64,000 nucleotides of DNA from Clostridia bacterium (GCA_017524445.1 JAFXVP010000002.1:1-64000); one strand, 5' to 3'. Positions 24,890-34,993 are shown, counted from the stretch's first letter. Translations and numbers: made by a program. Notes: generated by a model not told the origin, from the letters alone.

Positions 24890-26797
24890 ATGACTCAGTC
24901 TGCGACCATGGGCGCAGTACGCCCTCAACTGAATACCGAAACCGCTTCCGCGCGCGACTGGAACGCGCGCAGAACGGCAAGCGCACAGCCGAATCGCAGC
25001 GCGGAGGATCCCTTCGCCGCTGCGAAAGGTACGCTGCGCTTTGCAAGCGAACGGAATGCATCTCAAAACGAGGCGACGGCTCAGCCAGTCCGTGCGGCGT
25101 CCGCTTCCGCGGGGCGTTCCTCTTCCGGTTCGTCCGCACGCGGTACCGCGAGCCGCGCTTCTTCGACTCGCACTGCGTCCGGCGGTTCTTCCCAACCGCC
25201 GAAGAAGCGCAAACGCAGAAAAAAGAAGACGCGCCGTCTGTTCTTCCTTGCCATCGGTTTTCTGGTGTTCGCGGTGATCGTCCTTCTGACGGCGATCCTG
25301 CTTGCCGGAAACTGCGGAAAGAACTGCAAAGCGTCCGCCGCCTCCGCGACGCCGGAGCCGGATGCGTCCCTCATGCCGATCGAAACGCCCGTGCCAATCA
25401 CCGACGAGACCGTCATCTCGCACGACGCGGTGATCGAGGACGTGCGCGTGCGGAATCTGACCGTGCGCGAGGCGCGCGAGCAGGTCAAACGCGCGCTGGA
25501 AGAAAAGCGCGGCGCTTTTGATATCACGGTTTCCTATGAAAGCTACGATCCGCTGATGCTGAACGCCGATACGATCGGGCTCACTTACAGCGAAGCGGAT
25601 CTTGACGACGCGCTGAAAAACGCGGCGCGCGGAACAGCGGACGAAGTCACGCTGCCGATGACCTTTGACGGCGAACTGATGAGAAACGCGCTCTATGCGT
25701 TGAACGACAAGATCCCGAACCACGCGGTCAACGCAAGCGTGACGGTCAAATGGAAGACCAACAAGGTCGGCGACGTCAAGTATCAGCAGCCGTACTGGGA
25801 CTTCACGGCCGGAACGAACGGCGCAAAGATCGACTTTACCGATCTGGAAAATCAGATCACCGAGGCGATCGAATCGGGCGATTATACCGCGTCGCTGACG
25901 CCGAAGGTCACGGTCTCCGAACCGGAGATCACGCTCGAATCGCTGCAAAGCCAGCTCACGCTTCTCGGCAGCTACACGACGAGCTACTACTTCAAGGGCT
26001 CGACGTCCACAGACGCGGCGCTCGTCGAAAACCGCATGGGACGCGACGCGAACATCACCAAGGCGATCGGCATGATGCAGATCACGGAGTTGGCGCCGGG
26101 CAAGTCCTTCAGCTTCAACAAAAAGACCGGCGACCGCACCGAAAAGAAGGGCTGGGCGCTCGCGAACGCCATTCAGGACCAGACCTATACAAAGGAGCCC
26201 GGCGGCGGCGTGTGCCAGGTCAGCACGACGATCTTCAACGCGATCCTGCGCGCCGGCATCACCAATATTTCACGGCGCGGACACAGCATCCCGAGCGACT
26301 ATGTGACGAAGGAATTCCGCGACGGACTCGGCTTCGACGCGACGGTGGACACCAAGCATATCGATTTCAGCTTCAAGAACGACACCGGCCACACGATCTA
26401 CATGTTCATCTACATCTCCAAAAACAAGGAGAGCAGCCGCAAGAAGAACATCAACGTCGAGATCTACGGACAGGCGGAAGAGGGCGTCGAATACCGCTGC
26501 CGCAATGAGATCCTTGAGGAGACCTTCTGGAAGGACGACGAAAGCAAGTTCGAGTACGAATACGTGAACACGCTTCCCGCCGGAAAGCAGGAGCAGATCC
26601 GCAAGCCGCACGACGGCTATGTCGTGAAGACGTACGTGGATAAATACAAGGACGGCGTTTATGTCAAGACCGTGCGCACGGAGGAGACGACCTACAAGGT
26701 CATCTATCCGAAATACAACGTCGGTCTCTCCACCCCGACGCCGTCGCCGACCAAGACGCCGAAGCCGACGGCCACGCCTGACACGGACGATTGGTAA
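24890..26797 (+). CDS. VanW family membrane-anchored protein
   Basis: The 635-residue protein has a long Ser/Ala/Arg-rich cytoplasmic N-terminus (1-105), a basic KKRKRRKKKTRR stop and one span (about 117-142). Two extracytoplasmic peptidoglycan-binding-like modules follow. The VanW domain comes next, with GGGVCQVSTTIFNAILRAG near residue 437. A G5-like segment (about 560-605) and a Thr/Pro tail close it. There is no Shine-Dalgarno, and the promoter predicts a leaderless mRNA. VanW-domain proteins are cell-wall associated; their enzymatic role is unsettled. Confidence 0.87.
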   Translation: MTQSATMGAVRPQLNTETASARDWNARRTASAQPNRSAEDPFAAAKGTLRFASERNASQNEATAQPVRAASASAGRSSSGSSARGTASRASSTRTASGGSSQPPKKRKRRKKKTRRLFFLAIGFLVFAVIVLLTAILLAGNCGKNCKASAASATPEPDASLMPIETPVPITDETVISHDAVIEDVRVRNLTVREAREQVKRALEEKRGAFDITVSYESYDPLMLNADTIGLTYSEADLDDALKNAARGTADEVTLPMTFDGELMRNALYALNDKIPNHAVNASVTVKWKTNKVGDVKYQQPYWDFTAGTNGAKIDFTDLENQITEAIESGDYTASLTPKVTVSEPEITLESLQSQLTLLGSYTTSYYFKGSTSTDAALVENRMGRDANITKAIGMMQITELAPGKSFSFNKKTGDRTEKKGWALANAIQDQTYTKEPGGGVCQVSTTIFNAILRAGITNISRRGHSIPSDYVTKEFRDGLGFDATVDTKHIDFSFKNDTGHTIYMFIYISKNKESSRKKNINVEIYGQAEEGVEYRCRNEILEETFWKDDESKFEYEYVNTLPAGKQEQIRKPHDGYVVKTYVDKYKDGVYVKTVRTEETTYKVIYPKYNVGLSTPTPSPTKTPKPTATPDTDDW

Positions 26798-26851
26798 GCC
26801 CGGAACGCGCGGCACTCGCCGCGCGTATCATCAGCAAACAGGAGCGCATCC

Positions 26852-27283
26852 ATGAAAAAGAACTATGCCCTGAAATTTATCACTGTCGCCATGATCATCG
26901 CGGCGATGGTGCGCATGATCTTCGGATTCATGATGATCAATTTCATCTCGAACTCGACCATCTATGAGGTGGTATCGCCCGAGATCCTGCGGATCTCGAT
27001 CTTTGCGCTCGCCTTCGTGGTGCTGAACGTGGTCGCGGAGCTGATCGCCGGGTTCGTCGGCGCCGTGAATTGGGAGGAAGCCGAACGCGCGCCGGCATGC
27101 TTCATCTGGGGCCTGATCTCTCTCGTTACCGGCGTCGTCGCCAATATCCTTCAGATCCGCTGCGGATACGGAGCAAGCGTGTACGCATGGATCCTCGGCG
27201 TCGGCGTTCCCGCGCTGTACACCCTTGCGGCGCTGGTTTTCCTGATCTTCCGCGTGAAGCCGAAAAAGAATGCGGCCAACTGA
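26852..27283 (+). CDS. Four-span membrane protein
   Basis: The 143-residue protein has four hydrophobic segments (roughly 8-32, 48-70, 83-105 and 112-133) and the C-terminal basic motif RVKPKKNAAN. AACAGGAGC lies upstream of the ATG. It is 54 nt downstream of the VanW gene and likely shares its transcript, ending at the terminator at 27312. No family is recognised. Confidence 0.7.
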   Translation: MKKNYALKFITVAMIIAAMVRMIFGFMMINFISNSTIYEVVSPEILRISIFALAFVVLNVVAELIAGFVGAVNWEEAERAPACFIWGLISLVTGVVANILQIRCGYGASVYAWILGVGVPALYTLAALVFLIFRVKPKKNAAN

Positions 27284-27311
27284 CCGCCGCAAAAACTCCC
27301 GCCATAACGAC

Positions 27312-27352
27312 AAACGCCCTGCTCCGGTCGATTCCCGGAACAGGGCGTTTTT
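27312..27352. terminator. Terminator between convergent genes
   Basis: Arms AAACGCCCTG and CAGGGCGTTT enclose an inner CCGG/CCGG stem, followed by TTG on the plus strand. It separates the VanW operon from the leftward tatD operon. Confidence 0.75.
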
Positions 27353-27360
27353 GATACGGA

Positions 27361-28128
27361 TCATCGCAGTCCAAACGCTTTGAAGCTATTCTCAAACAGC
27401 GTTTCGGCGAGCGTTTCCGGGTCGAGCCCGCGCAACTCCGAAAGCTTAGAAAGCGTCAGCACGATGCGGCGCGGATCGTTTCGCGTACCGCGGAACGGCA
27501 CCGGCGTCATGTACGGGCAGTCCGTTTCGATCAGCAGCCGGTCAAGCGGCAGCTTTCCCGCGATCTCCCATTGATGCACCGCATTTTTGAACGTCAGCGC
27601 GCCGCCGAACGCGATGTAGAGCCCGAGGTCGATACATTCCTTCGCGATCTCGCAGCTTGCCGAAAAGCAATGCATCACGCCCGAAAGATCCCCGCGATAG
27701 CGCCGCAGAAGGTCCATCGTGTCGCCGTGCGCTTCACGGTCGTGGATGATGACTGGCCGATGCAGCTTTGCCGCAAGCGCAAGCTGCGCGTCGAAGCAGT
27801 CCCGCTGCACGTCGCGCGGGGAAAAATCGTAGTGATAATCGAGCCCGATCTCGCCGATCGCGACCATGCGCTCACGCGTCAGCGCGTCTTTGATATGATC
27901 GAGCGTTTCCGGTCGGAACTCGTCCGCGGAGTGCGGATGCACGCCCGCGCTTCCGAAAAAATACGGAACACGTTCAACGAGCGCAACGACCCGGTCGATA
28001 CCAGCCTCGTCGCAGCACGCCTCCATGACGTGCGCGATCCCTGCCGCGGGAAGCGAAGAGAGCAGTTCTTCGCGGTCCGCGTCGAACTGCTCGTCGAGGA
28101 GATGTGCGTGTGTATCGAAGATGCGCAT
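27361..28128 (-). CDS. tatD: TatD family metal-dependent hydrolase (DNase)
   Basis: The 255-residue TIM-barrel protein has DTHAHLL at residues 4-10, GVHPHSADE, EIGLDYHYDF, HDREAHGDT and IETDCPYMTP. Together these supply the metal ligands and catalytic Asp of TatD nucleases. The start codon overlaps the metG stop (TAATG), so the two are translationally coupled; metG-tatD is a common Bacillota pairing. Confidence 0.93.
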   Translation of the reverse strand: MRIFDTHAHLLDEQFDADREELLSSLPAAGIAHVMEACCDEAGIDRVVALVERVPYFFGSAGVHPHSADEFRPETLDHIKDALTRERMVAIGEIGLDYHYDFSPRDVQRDCFDAQLALAAKLHRPVIIHDREAHGDTMDLLRRYRGDLSGVMHCFSASCEIAKECIDLGLYIAFGGALTFKNAVHQWEIAGKLPLDRLLIETDCPYMTPVPFRGTRNDPRRIVLTLSKLSELRGLDPETLAETLFENSFKAFGLR

Positions 28129-30077
28129 TACCGCACCACCCAGCCCGCGGGCAGGTCCTTGACCGGCGACAGGAACGCAAGCTCCTTGTCCTCCGGGTCG
28201 GACGCGGCGAGGATCATGCCGTGACTTTCGACGCCGCAGAGGGTGACCGGCTTGAGGTTTGCGACGAGCACGACCGTCTTGCCGACGAGGTCCTCGGGCT
28301 TATACCAGTTCTTGATGCCGGACACGACCGTACGCTCCTCATTGCCGAGCGAAACCGTAAGCTTCAGAAGCTTCTTCGAACGCTTGACTTCCTCGCACGC
28401 GACGACCTTTGCAAGACGCAAATCGAGCTTCCCGAACTCGTCGTAGGTGATCTCGTCCTTGATCGGCGGCAATGCGGGCTGCTCCGGCTCTGCGGGCTTT
28501 TTCTGCTTTGCCATCAGCGCTTCCGCCTGTTCCATTACGACCTTCGGATCGAGGCGGGCAAAGAGGATCTCGGGCTTTTCCGCGACCTTGTTTTCCGACG
28601 GATACAGTCCGAAGTGCTCGAGCGATTCGATGTTGCGCGGCTCAGCGCCGATCTCTTTGAGGATCCGCTCCGCCGTCGCCGGCAGGAACGCGCGGAGAAG
28701 GTTTGCGCCGATCGAGATGCTCTCGATGAGGTTATACAGCACTTCCGCGAGACGGTCCGCTTTCTCCGGGTCCTTCGCAAGAACCCACGGCGCGGTCTCG
28801 TCGATATACTTGTTGCAGCGGCGGAAGATATTGAAGATCTCCTCGAGCGCGTCCGAAATGACGAGCTCGTCCATCGCCTTTTTCACGCAGTCACGCGCGC
28901 CGACAGCGACTGCTTTGAGTTCCGCGTCGACCGGTTCCGCGACGCCGGTGTCCCGTACCGTGCCGCCGAAATATTTGTTGCTCATGGCGACCGTACGGTT
29001 GACGAGGTTGCCGAGCGTGTTCGCAAGGTCCGCGTTCAGCCGTTCGATCAGCGTATCCCACGTGATCGTGCCGTCGTTGTCGAACGGCATGTCGTGCAGC
29101 ACGTAGTAGCGCACCGCGTCTACGCCGAACAGATCCGCGAGGTCGTCGGCATACATGACGTTGCCCTTGGACTTGCTCATCTTGCCGTCGCCCTGCAGAA
29201 GCCAGGGATGCCCGAAGACGGTCTTCGGCAGCGGGAGGTCAAGCGCCATCAGGAAGATCGGCCAGTAGATCGTGTGGAAACGGATGATATCCTTTCCGAT
29301 CACGTGCAGATCGGCAGGCCAGAGTTTTTTGAACAGTTCCGAGGATTCGCCGCCGCAATTATAGCCGATGCCGGTGATGTAGTTTACCAACGCGTCGAGC
29401 CAGACGTAGACGACGTGCTTCGGATCGAAATCGACCGGAATCCCCCACGAAAACGACGTGCGCGACACGCAGAGATCCCGCAGTCCCGGCAGCAGGAAGT
29501 TGTTCATCATCTCGTTCTTGCGCGAAACGGGCTTGATGAAATCGGGATGCGTGTTGATGTAGTCGATGAGCCGGTCGGCGTACTTGCTCATCTTGAAAAA
29601 GTACGCTTCCTCCCTTGCGGGCTGCACGTCTCTGCCGCAGTCCGGGCACTTGCCGTTCACGAGCTGCGACGGCGTGAAGAACGATTCGCACTCCACGCAG
29701 TACAGACCTTCGTACGCGCCCTTGTAGATGTCGCCCTTGTCGTACAAATATTTAAAGATCTTCTGAACGGCTTGGACATGATCGTCGTCGGTGGTGCGGA
29801 TGAACCGGTCGTAGCTTGTGCCGACAAGATCCCAGAGCCGCCTGATCTCGCCGACAACGCCGTCGGCGTATTCCTTGGGCGTGACGCCTGCGTTCTTCGC
29901 CTTCGTTTCGATCTTCTGACCGTGCTCGTCTGTGCCGGTCTGGAAATAGACGTCGTAGCCCTCGTAGCGCTTCCAGCGCGCAATGGAATCCGCGAGGATC
30001 GCCTCATAGGTATTGCCGATATGCGGCTTGCCCGATGCATAGGGGATCGCGGTGGTGATGTAATACTTCTGTCTCAT
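28128..30077 (-). CDS. metG: Methionyl-tRNA synthetase
   Basis: The 649-residue protein begins MRQKYYITTAIPYASGKPHI, with the HIGH-type motif at about residue 17. A zinc knuckle has Cys pairs CVEC and CPDC near 128-150, KMSKS lies in DGKMSKSKGN (about 299), and the C-terminal EMAP/Trbp111-type tRNA-binding domain is present (KVVACEEVKRSKKLLKLTVS). AGGAGAGG lies upstream of ATG 30077, inside the end of the preceding methyltransferase gene. It catalyses charging of tRNA-Met. Confidence 0.97.
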   Translation of the reverse strand: MRQKYYITTAIPYASGKPHIGNTYEAILADSIARWKRYEGYDVYFQTGTDEHGQKIETKAKNAGVTPKEYADGVVGEIRRLWDLVGTSYDRFIRTTDDDHVQAVQKIFKYLYDKGDIYKGAYEGLYCVECESFFTPSQLVNGKCPDCGRDVQPAREEAYFFKMSKYADRLIDYINTHPDFIKPVSRKNEMMNNFLLPGLRDLCVSRTSFSWGIPVDFDPKHVVYVWLDALVNYITGIGYNCGGESSELFKKLWPADLHVIGKDIIRFHTIYWPIFLMALDLPLPKTVFGHPWLLQGDGKMSKSKGNVMYADDLADLFGVDAVRYYVLHDMPFDNDGTITWDTLIERLNADLANTLGNLVNRTVAMSNKYFGGTVRDTGVAEPVDAELKAVAVGARDCVKKAMDELVISDALEEIFNIFRRCNKYIDETAPWVLAKDPEKADRLAEVLYNLIESISIGANLLRAFLPATAERILKEIGAEPRNIESLEHFGLYPSENKVAEKPEILFARLDPKVVMEQAEALMAKQKKPAEPEQPALPPIKDEITYDEFGKLDLRLAKVVACEEVKRSKKLLKLTVSLGNEERTVVSGIKNWYKPEDLVGKTVVLVANLKPVTLCGVESHGMILAASDPEDKELAFLSPVKDLPAGWVVR

Positions 30078-30078
30078 A

Positions 30079-31521
30079 TCATTTCCTCTCCTTATTCCTG
30101 TCATTGTACGGACCTTCGGGCGATTTGTCAATCACAAATATCCACGGGCTTAAGCCCCCTGCCGCCGTACGGCGCTTTTCGCAAAGCGAAAGATTCGGAT
30201 TCTCCTTGATAAGCCGTTCCAGAAGCCGAGCGTCCGCGGTATAGAGCACGGCTTTTCCGCCGTCGTTCAGATAATACGGCAGCCGCCTTAAAAACTTTGC
30301 GTACAGCGTTTCATTCTCGCGGTGCGAGCCGACGCGCGTGCCGAACGGAAGGTTACTGAGCACGAGGTCCGCGCCTTCTTTCGCTTCAAAGTGCAGGATG
30401 TCGCGGCAGATGAACCGCGCCCTGCTTTCCCCCGCCTTGGCGTTCTCCCGCGCAATGCGAACTGCCGTACTGCTCTTGTCCACGCCGATAAGCGATCGGC
30501 AACGCGCCTGCGTCTCACAGGCGAACAGCAGCGAACCCGATCCGCAGAACGGATCGAACACGCTTGGACGCTCCTTTTTTACAAGCGACAGCGCGTATCG
30601 CGAAAGCGCGTGCGCCATCGCGGGATGGATCGAAGCGGGCAGCGTGCCCACGCGCCACGGATAGCGTTCGTCCTTCACGTTCCAAAGCTTCCAGTAGAGA
30701 TCGCAGATGTCGTTTCGCGAGTCGATGCGCAGCTCACAGTCGTACGCCGACGGATTGTTGTGCCCGTCCAAAAGGACTTTGAGCTTTTCGATGAACCCGC
30801 CGCGGTCCTTAAGATATCCGCGGATCTCGATGCGGTAATACGTCCCGATGCAAGTTTTCGCCGCGGCGGCGATCGCCTTCGGCTCCATCGGAACGTCCTT
30901 TGCGATCGGCAGCAGCGCCTCCGTCATGCAGTTCGCGCGATAGACCCGCGCAATATCCGCCGTTTTCACCTGTACCGCGTCGCCCCGGATCGTTCCGGAA
31001 AGTCCGAGTGCCGAAAGCTCGTCCCGTAATTCATTCGCAAAGCCGTGCGGCGCAAAGCAGAGGATCTCTTTCGGCGCGTCAAGCGTTTCGCGCGTGCCGG
31101 TCGGGACGGTTTCGAACCGCTGCATGGCTTTTTCATACGCGATCGTGATCTCGGCGATATGCTTGTCCGTCTCCGGCGATTCGGAGACCGGGATGCGGTA
31201 AGAAAGGAGCGCGTCCTTTGCGCCGAGCTTTCCGAGCGCCAGAAGCAGGCTCGGCACGGCAAAGAGCGTCGTTTCGGTTTCAAGCGCAGAAACGAGAAGC
31301 GGCACGTCCGCTGCGTTTTCGAGCGCACCGAGCAGCCGATAGACGTTCTTTCGCGCCTTCGGCGAATCGCTTCTTGCGAGCGTTCCGAGGATCGACCGAT
31401 CCCCGAGCGCTTCTTCGATCTCCGCCCTGCCCTGCTTCGTTTTGGCAACTGCGCAGAGCGCGGACAGCGCTTCGACCGCCGTTTCGCTGTTCAGTTTTTG
31501 AACAAGCTCCGCCGCCGTCAT
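30079..31521 (-). CDS. HEAT-like repeat / THUMP / RNA N2-guanosine methyltransferase fusion
   Basis: The 480-residue protein starts with helical HEAT-like repeats (about 1-115). A THUMP-like RNA-binding region follows (about 140-260), then a RlmL/Trm14-type Rossmann methyltransferase with DPFCGSGSLLFACE (about 323) and the target-base motif SNLPFGTRVG (about 390). It should methylate guanosine N2 in rRNA or tRNA; the exact target is unknown. It overlaps murG by ATGA upstream and touches metG downstream. The added repeat domain is not part of standard RlmL or TrmN. Confidence 0.8.
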   Translation of the reverse strand: MTAAELVQKLNSETAVEALSALCAVAKTKQGRAEIEEALGDRSILGTLARSDSPKARKNVYRLLGALENAADVPLLVSALETETTLFAVPSLLLALGKLGAKDALLSYRIPVSESPETDKHIAEITIAYEKAMQRFETVPTGTRETLDAPKEILCFAPHGFANELRDELSALGLSGTIRGDAVQVKTADIARVYRANCMTEALLPIAKDVPMEPKAIAAAAKTCIGTYYRIEIRGYLKDRGGFIEKLKVLLDGHNNPSAYDCELRIDSRNDICDLYWKLWNVKDERYPWRVGTLPASIHPAMAHALSRYALSLVKKERPSVFDPFCGSGSLLFACETQARCRSLIGVDKSSTAVRIARENAKAGESRARFICRDILHFEAKEGADLVLSNLPFGTRVGSHRENETLYAKFLRRLPYYLNDGGKAVLYTADARLLERLIKENPNLSLCEKRRTAAGGLSPWIFVIDKSPEGPYNDRNKERK

Positions 31522-32582
31522 GCGTTCGCCGCTTCGCGGATCATGCGGAGGATCGTTTCGGTGCCGTCGACGCCCTCTGCGTTTTTCATGGTTTCGATAT
31601 ACTGTTCCCGCGCGTCATACAGCGCGAGGACTTCTTTTTGAATGCTCTCCGCGCTGACCTCGTTCGCAAGGAGTACGCGTGCGTAGCCGCGCTTTTTGAA
31701 GTATTCCGCGTTCAGCTCCTGATCCCCGCGCGTGCTCGCCCCCGAAAGCGGCAGCAGCAGCATGGGTTTTTGAAGCGCCAAAAGCTCGAACACGGCGTTT
31801 GCGCCGGCGCGGGACACGACGACGTCCGCAAGCGTGAACAGGTCCGCCATCTCGTCGCTGACGTATTCGTACTGCACGTATCCGGGCACTTTGACGGTTT
31901 CGTCCAGCTTGCCCTTGCCGCAAAGATGCACGACGTCGAAGGTTTTTAAAAGTTCCGGCAGCGCTTCGCGCACGGCGACGTTGACCGAAAGCGCGCCGAG
32001 GCTCCCGCCGGTGACAAGCAGCACGGGTTTTGTTCCGGAAAGCCCGGTAAACGCAAGCGCCTTTTCGCGTGATCCGCGATAGAGTTCCGGACGGATCGGC
32101 GTGCCGGTATGCACGCCCTTATTGCCCTTCACGAACGGAACGGTGTCCGAAAACGTCACAAGCACCCGATCCGCAAAATGCGCGTCGATCTTATTCGCAA
32201 GCCCGGGCGTATAGTCCGATTCATGCGTCAGTACGGGACAGATCCCCTTTGCCGCCGCGACGACGGGCACGGAAACGTAGCCGCCCTTACTGAACAGCAC
32301 GGCTGGCTTCAGTTCCTTCAGGATGCGCTTTGCCTGATGATATCCTCTTTGCACGTGGATCGGCATGGTGAGCGTCTTGAGACTCGCGTAGCGACGGAGC
32401 TTGCCCGAGTCGATCTCGTGATACGTCACGTCGGGAACCGCTGCGATAAGGTCCTTTTCCATGCCGGACGTGCCGATATAGTGAATGTCCCATTCCGCGC
32501 GGTCCAACTTCTCGATCAGCGCGAGGTTCGGCGTCACGTGACCCGCCGTACCGCCGCCCGTAAAGACGATGGTTTTCTTCAT
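31518..32582 (-). CDS. murG: UDP-GlcNAc:lipid I N-acetylglucosaminyltransferase MurG
   Basis: The 354-residue GT-B glycosyltransferase has the N-terminal loop GGGTAGHVTPNLAL and the second loop GGSLGALSVNV. The UDP-GlcNAc site segment is VSRAGANAVFELLALQKPML. GGGGGAG precedes the ATG. It makes lipid II at the cytoplasmic membrane face and lies directly downstream of a transpeptidase gene, a sensible peptidoglycan pairing. Confidence 0.95.
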   Translation of the reverse strand: MKKTIVFTGGGTAGHVTPNLALIEKLDRAEWDIHYIGTSGMEKDLIAAVPDVTYHEIDSGKLRRYASLKTLTMPIHVQRGYHQAKRILKELKPAVLFSKGGYVSVPVVAAAKGICPVLTHESDYTPGLANKIDAHFADRVLVTFSDTVPFVKGNKGVHTGTPIRPELYRGSREKALAFTGLSGTKPVLLVTGGSLGALSVNVAVREALPELLKTFDVVHLCGKGKLDETVKVPGYVQYEYVSDEMADLFTLADVVVSRAGANAVFELLALQKPMLLLPLSGASTRGDQELNAEYFKKRGYARVLLANEVSAESIQKEVLALYDAREQYIETMKNAEGVDGTETILRMIREAANA

Positions 32583-32623
32583 TTTATTCTCCCCCTCGGT
32601 TCTATCCTATGCGCAAAAGCGTC

Positions 32624-34993
32624 TCAGTTTCCGCTGTCCGCCGACGAGATCAGCGCAAGCTTCGTTTCGCCGGGCTTCGTCAGCTCGTCGTCCTTTAAGA
32701 GCGCGCGCGCGATCACAAACTTCATCAACGCGTATTCCTCGGGCAGGTTCTCCATGTCGAGCTCGAGCATGACGAGCACCAGACGCTCGTCCTCCGGCTT
32801 CACCTCGCCGCCGTCCTTACTCGCCTGACGGAACCCGGTGAACCACGCGATCTCCTTCTTGGACTGCGAATTCTTATCCTTCTTGTTTCCGACCTCCGCC
32901 GTTCCCGTCTTGCCCGCGATCACAAACGAGCGAACGCCGAGGTTGCGCGCCGTGCCGCCGTGCTCCTGACGGCACACGCCGATCATCATGTTGGCCATCG
33001 TTTCGGCGTTTGCCTTGGAGCAGATCGTTTTCCACGTTGTGTTCTCCGTATGGCGGTACATTTCGGTATAGTTCTGCCCCTCCGCCTGCCAGATGGATTG
33101 GACGATGTACGGGACCGGCGCTTTGCCCTCGTTGCGGAACGCAGCGATATAGCACGCCATCTGCAGCGGCGTTACCAGAAGCTCGCCCTGTCCGTATCCG
33201 CTCATCGCGAGCAGGTTGTAGGTCTCGACGCTCTCCTCGTTCTTGATCTGCGATTTCTGTGTCGGCAGATCGAACGGGACGTTCTCGCCCATGCCGATGT
33301 ACGCAAGGTATTCCTTGAACCGATCCCACCCGAGCTTGATCGCAAGCCACGAGAAGAAGATATTGTCCGAGTCGATGATGCTCGATTCCATGTTCATCGG
33401 CGTATGGCGGTTGGAGTTGCCGGTACGCGTGATCTCGTCGATGCCGGTATAGGCGTACGTGCCCTTCTTGACCTCCCACACGTCCTTGTAGCCGCTCGAG
33501 GTCTTATAGCGCGCGTTGTGGATGTTCTTCATCTCCTCCTCGGGGAAGACCGTGTCCGGCGTCACGATGCCCGCCTCCAGCGAGCCCACGCCGGTGAACG
33601 GCTTGAACGAGGATCCGGGCGCGTAAAGACCCTGGATCGCGCGGTTCAACATCGGCGTCTGCGGGTCTTCCTGCATTGCTTCAAACGCTTCGGTGCCGAC
33701 GGCGCCGCGGCTGAACGCTTCGGCGTCATAATCCGGGAAGGAATACAGCGCTTCGATCGCGCCGGTCTTCGGGTTCATGACGATCACCGTGCCGGAGATG
33801 TTGTCCGTATAGACGACGGTTTTAACGACCTCCTCCACGCGCTGCTGCATCTTGATGTCCAGCGTCAGGTGCAGGTCCTGTCCGTCCTTTGCGGGGTTGT
33901 TGTACAGCGTCTGGCGGTTTGTGCCGTCCTTTCCCTGGATGTACGCGTAACCGCCCTTCTCGCCGCGGAGCAGGTCTTCATACTCCTGTTCAAGCCCGAC
34001 GTATCCCATCCAGCTGTCCTTTTCATAGACCCAGATGTCGTCGTCCGAGATGAGGCCCGACGGCTCCGCCACGGTCTCGCCCCTGCGCCGTTTTTCGATC
34101 TCTTTCCACGTCGCCTCCCACATGACGGACGCAAAGCCCAGAAGGTGGGACGCGCTCCGTCCGTACGGGTATGCGCGGAAGCGCGTGGACGTCATGGCGC
34201 CGTTGCGGTCGATGCCGATGCCGGTGATCGAAAGCAGCTTTTCCTCCAGCGTTTCGTCCATCTGATCGGGATAGAGCTTTGCGATAACGGCGGAGGAATT
34301 GGTGCTGTAGATCGCCTTCTTCACGATGTCCTCGTATTCCTCCTGCGGCGTGCCGGACGGCTTCAATACCGGGATGGAAAGAATCTGTTTTAAGACCGTT
34401 TCCTTCTCGTTCTCCGGGATCTGGTTCGGGACGCAGAAGACCGTCACGGGCGAAAGGTTCTTGACGAGCAGCTCGCCGTTGCAGTCGAAGATCTCGCCGC
34501 GCTTCGGGTAGTTGACGCCGATGAGCAGCTTGTCCCCCCATTGCATCGTCGGAAAGATCAGCGCCGGCGTCCACTGGATGCCCCAGCGTCCGTTCTCGTA
34601 CAGCGCGTTGATCGTGTAGTCGTTCGTCATCTCGCCGAGCGAGGTGTCGTACGTCATCTGAAAATCGACCGAGCTCGTGATCGACGCGTCGGATACGGTG
34701 CGCACGATGTAGCTGATCTCCTTCAAGCCCACCGCTTCGAAGATCTGCTGATACTTTTCGGCAAATTCCGTTGCGGAGATCATCGGATCGCCCGCGTTCG
34801 TGTCCTCGCCGGTCGTGTTCTTGACCGAATTGCTGAGCAGATCGTAGGCCGCGCCGTAGCTGCCTTCCGCAATGTATTCGATGAACGCAAGACAGACGTC
34901 GCTGCCGTTTCCGTGCGACGTCGTACATCCGAGCGGCAGCATCGCGCCGATCAGCATAAAGAGAATTAAAATAAGGCAAATCCCTTTTTTCAT
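32624..34993 (-). CDS. MecA-type class B penicillin-binding protein
   Basis: The start is ATG 34993 (MKKGICLILI), since GAGGG lies 8 nt upstream; in-frame ATGs further up lack ribosome sites. The 789-residue protein has a lipoprotein-like signal (LPLGC), an NTF2-like MecA_N domain (about 30-150) and a dimerisation domain. The transpeptidase has SSFK (about 460), SDN in IIDSDNIFF (about 541) and KTG in AGKTGTAEVG (about 692). MecA_N-type PBPs are low-affinity in some Bacillota, but affinity cannot be judged here. Confidence 0.9.
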   Translation of the reverse strand: MKKGICLILILFMLIGAMLPLGCTTSHGNGSDVCLAFIEYIAEGSYGAAYDLLSNSVKNTTGEDTNAGDPMISATEFAEKYQQIFEAVGLKEISYIVRTVSDASITSSVDFQMTYDTSLGEMTNDYTINALYENGRWGIQWTPALIFPTMQWGDKLLIGVNYPKRGEIFDCNGELLVKNLSPVTVFCVPNQIPENEKETVLKQILSIPVLKPSGTPQEEYEDIVKKAIYSTNSSAVIAKLYPDQMDETLEEKLLSITGIGIDRNGAMTSTRFRAYPYGRSASHLLGFASVMWEATWKEIEKRRRGETVAEPSGLISDDDIWVYEKDSWMGYVGLEQEYEDLLRGEKGGYAYIQGKDGTNRQTLYNNPAKDGQDLHLTLDIKMQQRVEEVVKTVVYTDNISGTVIVMNPKTGAIEALYSFPDYDAEAFSRGAVGTEAFEAMQEDPQTPMLNRAIQGLYAPGSSFKPFTGVGSLEAGIVTPDTVFPEEEMKNIHNARYKTSSGYKDVWEVKKGTYAYTGIDEITRTGNSNRHTPMNMESSIIDSDNIFFSWLAIKLGWDRFKEYLAYIGMGENVPFDLPTQKSQIKNEESVETYNLLAMSGYGQGELLVTPLQMACYIAAFRNEGKAPVPYIVQSIWQAEGQNYTEMYRHTENTTWKTICSKANAETMANMMIGVCRQEHGGTARNLGVRSFVIAGKTGTAEVGNKKDKNSQSKKEIAWFTGFRQASKDGGEVKPEDERLVLVMLELDMENLPEEYALMKFVIARALLKDDELTKPGETKLALISSADSGN

